From: Polydactylus sextarius
Lineage: Eukaryota > Chordata > Actinopteri > Polynemidae
Direction: 5' to 3'
DNA: 64,000 nt
NCBI GenBank assembly: GCA_016801845.1
Contig: CM028909.1
Coordinates: 3,330,313 to 3,394,312, forward strand
Shown: one piece after another, positions 9,601 through 21,600 of the stretch
Numbering within the stretch: the stretch's first letter is position 1
Layout of the letters: every line of letters starts with the position of its first letter
Notes under the pieces: model-generated
What the model was told of the DNA's origin: nothing
The model's input: the letters and a program-made list of their open reading frames with translations, nothing else
The model's database searches: none
Made by a program: the position numbers and the translations under genes

Positions 9601-12600
9601 GGTATTCTTAAGCCACCAGGCAACCACTGCCCTATATTTATGTAAATAAAGAAGAATAGCAGGAGGTTCTGATGTTATCAATAAAGTTTTAGTTTGACTG
9701 TGATCTATTCATTATTTTCTCTTCCACCAGGATTTATTGGAAAGATCACTCTCCAGATTCCTTTCTACCGACCTCACAGCGACCCCTGGGTCATCTCTAT
9801 GTCCCAGCTCAACCTGATCATCGGCCCCGCTCAGCTACAAGAGTACGATGCAGAGAAGGAGAGAGAGGAGGAGAGACAGAGCAAGAAACGTCTCCTCAAG
9901 GCTCTGGAAGATAAATTCAGAGTAGGTGGATCAACACATGAACGAATACAAAGAAAAATAAACTGTCTTTTGTCAAATTGATGCAAAAATGCTTTAAATT
10001 ATTAAATGTGAGGTAACAGTGAGGTAATCAGACCCTCCAGGATTTCATCATTCACCAAATCACCGCAACTTTTCCAAAATTTTTGACCAGTCATTGTTGT
10101 TTTCACTCAAACATTGATCATACATCAGTGAATCACGTCCAAGAGAGATCAAGAAAAACAGTATCTGGGCAGAGTTCACCAAAGAGGAGTTAAACTATTT
10201 TACATTGTTGTGGAGAATGTTAGAAACACAGGGAGGACGTCAGACCAGACACGTCACTGACACTGGTTTATACCTTCACTCCTCATTCATTAAGTAGAAT
10301 TATAAAGGGAGCTCTGCAACTCTGACTTGCTCCTGCAACTTTATTGCAACAAAACACCTAAAAACACCACAACTTTTTGGAAAAGCTTCTGTGAAATGAG
10401 ACAAATTAAACCTCAACACTCTGAAAAAATCCTGGAGCTACTGGTTCACATGTTTTTGTCCTGATGTGTGTTCATTGTCTACATTTTTTTGACTGTGTAA
10501 CTTAGAAGTTTTCATTTCTATTAAGTTTTTTTCTTTTACATTCTTTGTTTGTTGACAGTGAATGTGTGTATATGATGGTAAATGTTTGGTTCCTCCAGAG
10601 TGAGTGTGAGCAGAGAGGAGAGTCTTACTGGTATTCTGTAACTGCCTCTGTAGTCACCAGAATTGTGGAAAACATTGAGGTAAGTTATTCAACAAGTGAT
10701 TATCAAATATCATAGGCGAGATTTTAAATTATGCAAATACTAAAGAATAAGGAAGTAAATGCCTTGAGTCAGTTATTGACTAAGCTTTTTTTTTGTCTGT
10801 TTGTGTAGTTGAAGATCCAAGATGTTCATCTAAGATTTGAGGACGACTTCTCCAACCCAGAAAAACCCTTTTCTTTCGGGGTTTGCATCAACAATGTTTC
10901 TGCTCAGAACCCATCCAAAGAATCGGTAAGTGTTCACTCCAAATGTTAGTTAGGACATGTCCTGTATGTATGAGACCTTTCGAGTATAAATGTGCCTCCT
11001 TTCCTACAGTACTGTCGTACTTAACAGTAGTTTTCTTTGCATTTTCAGGTCCAGAAGCTCCACAGAGAAAAGCAGCTGGAGATTGAAGATTTCTGCGTCT
11101 ACTGGGACACAGAGTGTGAAATGCTGGGAAAGTTACCAGCAAATCAGATCCAGGTCTGACATGTGATGACCTCGAGTGTAGAAGAGTTGTACTCTGAGTT
11201 TTCTTTTTTTGTGTAGCACTTATACTGTTAGACCTAAGTAGTTTACCAGTTAGAAAGTGTCATGAATGATACTATGATGATGCAGTTATGTCCATTACAA
11301 AAGAGGAAGTTCCATATGAATCAAAGTCTGATTGGTTTTGTAACCTTACAGGATGCGATGACCCAGTGCATGCAGAGCCGTGAGCATCAGTACATCTTTG
11401 AACCCGTGTGCGCCTCCGTGCTGCTCAGAAGAAACACGTCCAAGGAGCCTCTGAGGTCACGACACACCCCCCGGATCGAGGGCCAGGTTCAGCTGGAGCC
11501 CATGTCCTTACGTCTGTCACAGGTTTGCATTAACTTTTAATACTCGATGGCAGACGAACAGTAGATCAAACCAGGGTCCATTAGTCATACAACCAGATGT
11601 ATAATTGAGATAAGACACTAAAATAGCAGAATCTGAATTTATCAATCAGTGCTTTTTCTTTCTTGTTTATATTTTGTATTTGCTGAACTTAAACTAATAG
11701 AAAAGATAATTAAAAATATTAGAAGAAATCACACAAAACGAAACGAGGTAGAACAAGTTGGATCTGATGACACAACTGTGATTGTGACCATGTTTGTGTG
11801 TTTGTTGTTGTTTAGGTTCAGTACCAGCAGACCATGGCATTTCTTAAAGAGCTGGACCGGCGTGAGAGGGAGATGCGTTACCGAAAGTGGAGACCTAAAG
11901 TCGCCATTTCTGGGAAGTAAGTAATATTCAGTTGACTTAGATATGCAAACAAAAAAATGGATTCACACACTGTCAACAGAGTACCAATGGTGTTGTACAG
12001 CAAACTTATTTTTTTATGAATTATCCAGCAAGAGCATGCGATGCTGCATTTTTTTTTTTTATGTTTTGAATCCTTGAATCAAATCCTGCATCGTTGTCTT
12101 TTCCTTCAGCTGCCGGCAGTGGTGGATTTTTGCCATCCAGGCCAACCTGAGTGAGATCAGGGAGCAGCGGATGCGAAGCAGCTGGGATTTCGTCCTGCAG
12201 CGAGCACGAGATGCTCAGACCTACACCAGCCTCTACTTCAGAAAGTTAAAATCAGTTCCACTGAGTCCTCAGGAAGAGGTACCGCACTGAAACACACACG
12301 ATACATCAACAAACTCTCCCCTTTCACAGACAGAAAAAAAATCCTGTATCGATACTGAATTTAAAGATTTTAGCCGCAGTTAAATTATCAGCTGTGATGC
12401 ACTGAGGTAGTTTTTAAAGACTCTTTGCTGAGTTAATGTTCATCTTTTTCACGTAGAATGAGCTGGAGCGGGTGGAAGAGGAGCAGACCATCGAGGAACT
12501 TCAGATTCTCAGAGAAATTGTGCACGACTGGTTTCGAAAGAAGGAAGAGATTGCAGAGGTAAACTGAGATTATTAATACAGTTACACTTCCACTACAGCA

Positions 12601-15600
12601 GTGGACTCACCAGTGTGGGATTGTGGGTAATATTAAATACACTTTGCATCAATTTGTTCAGGTAACTGTTTCAGTTGAAGATGAGACTCTACAGTTGAAT
12701 TCCTTTTCTTTAGTTATGTTTCTGAATATTTAGACTTTTCTCTTTTCTTTAATTATATTGACTTGACCGTGTAGTATTTGTTGGTGATTTCACATCCACA
12801 TTGACAGTAACATAACCCATGTGAAACTCTGTGGACTTGTGTGAAAACATCTCTAAGGTTGTGGTGACTGATGTGGCCCTTTGGCACAATGGTAGGACAC
12901 ACAGTTATTTACAGACTAACAGATCCCTCCTACTTAAGTATACCTTGAGTTTTAAGCAACCAGGGTCTGTGATGAATTTAGTTCCTTTGCTGGTGGAAAC
13001 AAGACAATCAGATAAGCAGCCAGTGGCAGCAGGACATATTCAGCAGTTGAATTTCCCTAAATGATAAAATGATAATATGACATGTTTTTATATGGTAAAC
13101 AAACAAACAAAAAACCTTCCAGGACGATATAAGATGTTATCTTGACATCCTGTCCAACAGCATTTCTGACTACATCACCTTTGACACATATCTGCTGTCA
13201 GACTTGTTCCTACTGGCCCTGAAAACAGTCAAGAAGTTATTTTTAAAATGAATAACCTTCACAAATCAGACGTACACAACTACAAGCTCATCTCAAACTT
13301 CTTCAAGGTAAAATCATTGAAGGTGTTTTTTTAACAGCTCAACAAATTCAGCACAACAAATTGATATCTTAAAATCAAGGCATCTGAGCAGGTGAAAATG
13401 GTATGCTGGCTTTACTTTAGGGCCTTTTATTTTTTTTTTTATCAACATTTACATGCTCACACTTGCTCAGATAATGAAAAACAACAAAACGTGTTACCAT
13501 AACTGAGGTCTGCTAGGACGAGCTACAATCAAACTATTTTTCCATTCGTGGACTCACATCTTAAATGACCAATAATAATCAAATCATTAAACTTGATATA
13601 CTAAATGCATCTTTTTTCTAGTTTCAGCATGTCCTCGCTGTTCTCTCTGTCTCCTACAGAACGTACGAGAACCCTGCACCGACCTGCAGCCCAGTTCACC
13701 CACCACATCGATCCCTAAGAGTGGGAGCTCAGGAATGATTCAATACCTGCAGTCTTGGTTCCCGGGGTGGGGGGGCTGGTATGGTGATTCCCAGGACCCA
13801 GACAGACCTGAAGAGCTCCTGCCAAGTCCGTCCTCCTGGGATATTCTAGGTGAGAGATGCTAGTGGTCTCATATGCTCTAATGTTTCTTGTAATGTTTTT
13901 CCTGTACTAACTGAAGCTCCTGGGTTCCAGTTCAGACTGGGGTCTTTCTGTGCTCCATGTTCAAACTGTGTTTCCATGGATTTTCTCCCAGTTCTCTCCC
14001 TTTTCCCCAACCATCAGTAGGGACTGACGGTAGCTCGATGGGCTGCTGACTCTTATGTTTTGCTTCTCCAGCAGAGACAGATGACTTGTTTGACCCTCTG
14101 GAGGATTCTCAGACACTCAACACCTTCACCAGACGAGACCACCTGTTCGCACGGCTTGAATTCTTACTGGAGAAGGGTGGAGTCACGCTCTTACACCAGG
14201 ACAGGAGGGAGGGCCCACGACATGAGAGTGGAGTTATCCAGCTGGAATTCTCCGGTACATAGAACTAGTGTTTGGACAGTAGATATAAATGTTTTAATCC
14301 AATACTGTTCTTCAGTATTACCTGTTTTTAATTAACCATGAAATCAAATATCCTTCACTGATACAGATCAATAAGGTCCCTGCACAAGTGAAGGCTCAAC
14401 TTCAGTTGTTACAGACTCAGAGTCTTTCCTGTCTTGATTTGACTGAATGAAATTACCTTTTCACAGGTGTCAAGGTGATTGTGGAGTCTCTCCCTCGCTC
14501 AGAGTCGTCCTTGCTGTCTGTTAAGTTGGGTGGTTTGTTCTTGAGAGACTTAACCACTCAGGGCACCATCTTCCCTGTTCTAGTGTCTCCAAAAATGGTA
14601 AGTAACAGACAGAGGTGTGCTACCAGTTGTTAAAAAGGTTAAAAATTTGAATTTCGACTAAGATACATTATATGTGTAATATTTTTCTCTCTCTGTTTTC
14701 CACATTTGTCATTTGTAGGACAAAGTTGTTGTTACTATGAATCAAACACCTGACCAGTCCAGCAGTACCTCCGGTAAGAAATATGTGTCAGTGTGTATTT
14801 TAACAGTATAAACAATATTGTGACACATACTAAACTGGCTTTATATGACATGTTATACAAGTCACTATACTTCCCCCTAATTTTCATTAAAAAAAAAACT
14901 TGTTTCTTGACTATGTGACTATGTTATGTTTGTGTTGTCAGGTTGCAGTACGGAGTGCTCCTCATTACCCGTGTTTGAGATGATTTATGAGCGAAACCCT
15001 GCAAGGTGTAAATTTGAAAGAAGGCTGGAGGTGAACACAAGTCCACTCAACATCATCTACAACCCACAAGCAATTAAAAAAATCACTGAATTCTTCTATA
15101 AAGGAAGAGTTCACACCTCAGGTGAGCACTCAAACCTGCATGCAAAGATACATACTTAATATTCTTGGTCAGGGCAGGGTTTTATCCAGGAGTGATACCA
15201 CAATAACCAGAGCTATAATGAGGTGCTCTGCTCAACAAGTGAGGGATTAGCAGAGAAACTGGAACATGAATAAGTCACTCATGCAAAAGCAGAGAATAGA
15301 AATGGAAATGTTGGAATATGACGAATTATCAGTGAGTAACACTAAAACTCAAGAAAACGGATCAGAAAGCCACAATATTCAAGTCAGTTCTTGACTGAAA
15401 TTTCCATTATTGCGTTCTTTTTTTTAAACCTCTTTCCTTTAATCCACAGGTTTTGGCTATCAGTCAGAGCTGGAGCTGAGAGTGGCAGAGGCTGCCAGGA
15501 AACAGTACAACAAGCTGAAGATGCAGACCAAAGCAGAGATCCGACAAACCATTGATCAGCTGCTAGTGGGAGAGTTTATTGTAAGACAGAATCCTTGGAT

Positions 15601-18600
15601 AGTAAAATGAAATATTATCATGTTAGTAATTTCTGAATAAAACTTTTTTTTTTCCATTTTGTTGCCTTGTAGGAAAACAGTAAGCGTTGGACCATGAAAC
15701 TGGACATCTGCGCACCCCAGGTGGTTTTTCCTGATGACTTCCAGTCGGGGGATCCGATGCTAGTTATTGTGGATTTAGGCAGGATTCTTCTCACAAACTC
15801 TCAAGGTAAAAAAAAACAAAACAAAACATATTTTTGCCATAAAATAAAAAGCATATAAACATGTCTTCATTCCTTTGTCTAACTCAGCTCATATCTGCCT
15901 TTTCTTTGAAGATGACAATAACGACAGCTCAAAAACTAATGAGCCTGAAAAAGACGACATGAGTGATGATGAGTACCAAACACCCCTCGCCACCCCGCCA
16001 GAGTCACCACCACCTGAACTAGATTTGCCTTTGAAAGCACAACTCAAAAGCCCTGAACTTCCCAGCCTTAGATCTCCTGAAAGTACACAAGCTTACAGCC
16101 GAAAGTTTTATGAAAAATATTCTTTGTCTTTTAAGGACCTGCAGATAATGGTAGGACGATATAAGGACAACTGGAAACATCTTCAGGAGAGTGATGTAGG
16201 CCCCACTCATGTGGTGGAGAAGTTCAATGTCCTGCTGCAACTTGAGCAGAGACTGCGTTATACATCAGATCCTCAGCTCCCTGGGGCAGTGCTGTCAGGA
16301 ACCCTACCAGACCTCAAAGTCCACATCAACCTTGAGAAAATGACTGCCCTCCGCAGTTGTCTGGCTAGGTTAAGCAGTCCAGCTGCAAATGAAGAAGACA
16401 AAGGGCAAGAAAAAGGCCTAAACATAAGGTCTCCTGACCCTCTCGCCCTCCGCCATGACAAGATCTTTCACAGGGAAGACAGCTCCGGGAAGCTCCACGG
16501 TTCAGCCAGGAACCTGACGCAGAGTGTGATGACTTTAGAACAACACACGCGCGAAGTCCTGGTGGAGTCTCGTCTACTTTTGGCTGAATTCAACATTAAC
16601 TACATGCAGCTTGGTGTAGAGAGTGATGGCCGCTACATATCTGTTCTCAAAGTATTTGGCACAAATGCTCATTTTGTCAAACGGCCTTATGATGCTGAAG
16701 TCTCTCTGACTGTCCATGGTCTTCTGCTGGTGGACACATTACAGACTTATGGTTCAGACTTTGACCTCCTTGTGGCTTCTCATAAGCACCTCAGTTTTGA
16801 CATACCCACAGGCAGCCTCAAAGAGAGTCAGCCCTCATCTCCTGTGTCGTCCCCTCTCTGCACATCTCCTGAACATCACGGCCACCAAACAGAGTCATCT
16901 TCTGGAATGCCCTTGGATAGACACTTCTCCCTCAGTTCCCTTTTCAAGGACCAGGAAGCCCTAATTAAGCTTGAGTATCAGTTTGTGAGTTCAGACTGCC
17001 CCTCCATGAACCTGGACAGCTCCCGTCAGGTGACCACGATGCAGGTCAACAACCTGGACATCATTCTTAACCCTGAGACCATGGTGGAGCTGTTGAAGTT
17101 CCTCCAGAAGTCTTTCCCTAAAGATGAGAGCCCTTTGACATCAGCAGTGCCACAAGAGGAAGAGGAGGGGGAAGGAACATATCAGGCCACCTATGATCAG
17201 AACAAAGAGTTGACGGTGGAGATCCACCGCCTTAATCTGCTTCTCCTTCGAACTGTGTCCACTGGCACTGTCCTGGCTGCTGAGAAGAAGGGACTGAAAA
17301 TCGCTACTGCCAGCATCACTGGCACCATGGTCAACGTGTCCATGGGTAATCGGTTGGACATCAATGGTTCACTGGGATCCATGCAGCTGGTGGACCTGAC
17401 CCAGGAGGGAGGCCGAAGCCAGTTTGTGGTCAGCATTGGCAGTGTTGAAGATGATCTCTCAACTCTAGAGGGACTATCATTCCTTTCTGACACCGGAGGT
17501 TCTCCTTCAGAAGCTTTAAATTTTTGCCTTAAGGAGAAAACACAAGGGGAGTGTTCCTTGCAACTCCAAATGGCATCATTGCACTATAACCACTCTGCTA
17601 AGTTTTGAAGGAGCTGAGCTTGTCTGCTAATGAAGTAGAAGACAATTTCCGCTCCATGTTAAAAAGTGCTGCCACCAAAGTGTCGACAGTTCTGGTCACT
17701 AAGACGGCGGAGTACAGCGGCATGGTTTCGCTCTTTGAGACTCCCTCGCGGAGATCTCGAACTCAGAGTCAGACCTGGACTTATCCATTTGAGGATGAGG
17801 AAGATGTCCCCATGGAGGAGCCTGAATCAGCCTTGGACACGTTCTTGGTGAAACTCACGCTTAATATCAGCATTGAATCACCAGTTGTGTCCATCCCTCG
17901 TAAACCTGGACACCCTGAGCTTTTGGTTGGTCATCTGGGAAGTATAACAATACATAATTTTATCACTGGGCAAGACTCTGAAGGAGAGAGATTGCAGGTA
18001 TTTGTCAAGGATATCTGCCTGTATTCACTCAACCTGAGTCATTTAGTTTTAAAGAGGCCGCTGAAAGGTGATGGCGTTGGCAGCACATCACCATCCAGCA
18101 ATGGGAGCATCGGTCACGACGAACCACAGTTCACACGTCATGACTTCTTTGAATCACTGAACCGGGGAAAAGGTGAGAATGTTAGAGTTGACAAGGGTAG
18201 TTACATTACTTTATAATCTAAATATGGCACAATAGTAACATCACATTATTATGTTCTTTTTCAGCCTTCCATATATTGAAAGATACCACCATACAGTTCA
18301 CCCTTGAGAAGGTTCACATTGATGAAGCCGCCCAGTTTCTCACCACAGAGGAGGTCTGCCGAAGCACAGGGTTACTACGAATTGAAGGCAAATTCGTCAA
18401 CCCAGTTCAGGTATGTACTAAATTTCTATGTCATTACTGAAAATACTTTAAGGTACTTTGGTATTTTGATACTGACTTCACAAATACTAGTCATATTTAT
18501 ATTTATTTAGACAACTTGAACAGCTCCAATCTACAATAATAGCCAGTATATAACAGTGTAGCTTATAATTGGGATAAATACATTTTTGTCCTGCTTTTGG

Positions 18601-21600
18601 TTTTGCAACAATCCAGTTTGGGCAGTGACTGGGACATGTTTTGGCACATTTAGTTCACCTTTAGACAAAGTATTTATTTATTTGAATATATATATATAAT
18701 TGTTTCCACTTGAATTATAGTGAAATTAGTTCAATAAATGCATTCAGTCAAAAAGTACACATTGAGCAACAGTAATGATTGTGATGTTTTTCTGTAGTTG
18801 AGGTCTACAATGCTTGAACAAGGAAGAACTGCTGGGGTTGGATTAACAGATAAACTGGGGAAAATTAGAAAGTACTTGAAGAACTGTTTGTAACATAAAC
18901 TAGGTTCTTTCTGTCATCAAATAGATATAGACACCAAAAATGATAATAGATATACAGGATTTTATTGCAAGGTAAAAGATATGTAGATATATTCATAATC
19001 TTGTTTTTGACCTGTTAATAATTTCATCCTTGAGTGGACATTTTTTTATTATGAATATTAGAGAAGGAAAATTCTACTTTAATCATTTGTAATAGTGCAA
19101 ACATCTTGTGTCCTGACTCTGTCATATCTCCATCCTCTATCAGTATGTTCAGACGTCTAATAAGTGAAAACATCTCTTTTGGTTTTCTATTAAATTAAGG
19201 TTGTGATGTGTTCACATTTTGTCTTTCTGGTGATAGGTGTTCCTGTGCAAGTCTGTGTATGAGCAAGTTCTCCAGACTCTGGACAATTTGTCCCTGATTG
19301 AGGAACAACGTGTCACACCCAGCCAACCGCCCACACCCCCACCGCCGACTCCTTCCTGTACCAGACCTCATCGCTTTCCTGACCCCCAGGGAGGGTTGTT
19401 TGCAAGGGACCCACCTCATATCAGCTTCTCCCATGCATCACTTTCCTCTCCTTTGCCTCTACAGGCTCATAAACCTGCGCTTCAGTCTTCCTCATTCACT
19501 CAGATAAAAGTCACCTTACATGTAGCAGAACTGCAGGTTCAGCTCAGCGCTGACTTGACCCAGGGGTCACAGGGGTTAGTCAGTCTGCGTTTCCAAGATC
19601 TGGAAGGAGACTTTACAAAAGACCACCCTAACTTACTGGCAATCCAGCTGGCTCTGCGCTCGCTGCTAATGGAAGACCTCCTGGAACAGAACCCAGACTC
19701 CAAGTACAAACATCTGATGGTGTCTCGTGGAGCTCCCAAACCCTCCACCTTCAGTCCAAGGGAGTACCTTTCTCAAAGCTGCCCATCAGTATCCAACGCC
19801 CTGTACCCAGACATGCCTCGCTCACTGCCGGCTCATATGGAAGAGGCCCAGAATGTCTTCCAGCTGTACCAGAGGCATCCCAGCACCCCTTCAGCTAGCA
19901 GTCGCAAATCCAAGAGAGATCCAGACTGCCCCAGCACTCCACCTCCATCTCCTACCCATCAAACAGCCTCCACCCTTCAGCCACCACCGAACTTTGATGA
20001 CTCATTAGTTCATATCAATGTGCTGCTGGTAGACCAGAACCATCCGGAGTTTAAAACGCGCTATGGCAGCGTGGGACGAAGTGTGGATGTTGACTTCAAT
20101 TGCCTGGATGTTTTGATCACACTACAGACCTGGGTGGTTATCCTGGATTTCTTTGGTATTGGCTCCACAGCCAATAATCATGCAGTGAAAAGTCTCCCGG
20201 TGTCATTTCAACCTGTACCAGGACACCCCTCGTATGAGCCTGACAGCATGGTGGAGGAAACTACAGAGGCCGTCAATACTAAAGTGGATCTAAAGGTAGG
20301 TCACTGGACATAGTACATGTAGTTATAATGGTCGGGCTGTCCAGATTACATGGACAAGGGTCAAGTTGCTATTGTAGTATACACAGTACGCACAGATCAG
20401 ACTGATTGTCTGTATTCATTATGGTGTTGGGACTTGATGTCCCCATGATGTAAGACATGTTTTAAGGTTTGGTTAATTCTAAGTTAGGTTTGGTTTAGTT
20501 TAGGGTTAGGAAAATTATTTGAATGGTGAATGTGACCTACAGTAGAAATGTTCTATATAAATTTGTCTCATTCTTGTCATTCTAATGTTTGTTCTCATTG
20601 TTAAGTCGAAGGAAAAACTTCACAACTAAACCTGTCAATGTTTTTTAATTTCAGGTTCATTCTTTGTCTCTGGTACTGAACAAAAAACTCAACGAACTTG
20701 CCAGAGCAAGTGTATCCAAGTTATCAGCTCATCTACAAATGCTGGGTGTGTATGGAAAAACAACTTAAATTAACTTTGATTAATGTTCTTTAGTTTCACT
20801 GGTGAAAAAAAATTGGTGTTCGTTTGTTTAAAAATGTTTACCCACAGTTAATGTATCATCTTTATCTTTATCTTCACCATCACATCATTATGATTTGTAG
20901 ATGGCAACCTGTCTTTACAAGGCAGTTTAGGAAGTTTGTCCCTGAGTGACCTGACCCCACATGGTGACCTCTACCGAGAGCGCTTCACCACACGAGGAGG
21001 GGAAGCCTTGATTTTCAACATCCATAAGTATATATATCACATACTCCACATAATACTAAACAACTTTGAATAGCAAATATTTATCAAATCCTCTTTGTTT
21101 CCTGGTCTGTCCAGGTACGGGCAGCCTGATCCCCACCTGCAGAGGGAGTGTGATATCAAGGTGTCTTTGCAGATGGCCTCGGTGCAGTATGTTCACACTC
21201 AGCGTTTCCAGGCTGAAGTGGTGGCTTTCATCCAACACTTCACTCAGCTACAGGACGTCCTGGGCAGGCAGAGAGCTGCAATGGAGGGCCAGGCTGTGAG
21301 TGCTGCCTACAACATAACATCACCGGAGTTTACATTTGTTTTCCAGTAATACTGTATTTGACCAACCCTCCAGGATTTGAAGATTCACTTGTGATCATAA
21401 TTATTAATGATATATAATTATAATAATATTAATAATTATTAATGCAAATTTAACAAATCCCTGTGAATTCTGCACAACCTTGCAATTTTGACCAATCATC
21501 ATTCATTTTCCAGTCAATCATTGATCCACACGTCAGTGAATCACGTCCTTGTTTCTTTTAGAAGACGCAGGAAACATGTGAGATAAAAAAGTTTTTACCT

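Larger units (their letters stand above)
6617..12558 (+). other. vps13d: vps13d exons 1-10: chorein/VPS13_N region, residues about 1-404
   Basis: Exons: 6617-6713, 9255-9332, 9731-9921, 10599-10679, 10809-10925, 11049-11153, 11352-11522, 11816-11916, 12110-12278, 12457-12558. The first exon begins after the acceptor at 6591. The segment encodes the N-terminal cap of the groove that faces the ER ('LENLPLRKDALQEFDLPFEV', then 'GFIGKITLQIPFYRPHSDPW'). It continues with 'GESYWYSVTASVVTRIVENI' and 'LKIQDVHLRFEDDFSNP', the first beta-groove repeats. The match to human VPS13D is close throughout, and all donors and acceptors are GT-AG. Confidence 0.93.

Noticed and set aside
17603..17608. Programmed ribosomal frameshift in vps13d
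   Set aside because: There is no slippery heptamer or evident downstream structure, and mammals read this point in a single frame; a length error in a T run is simpler.
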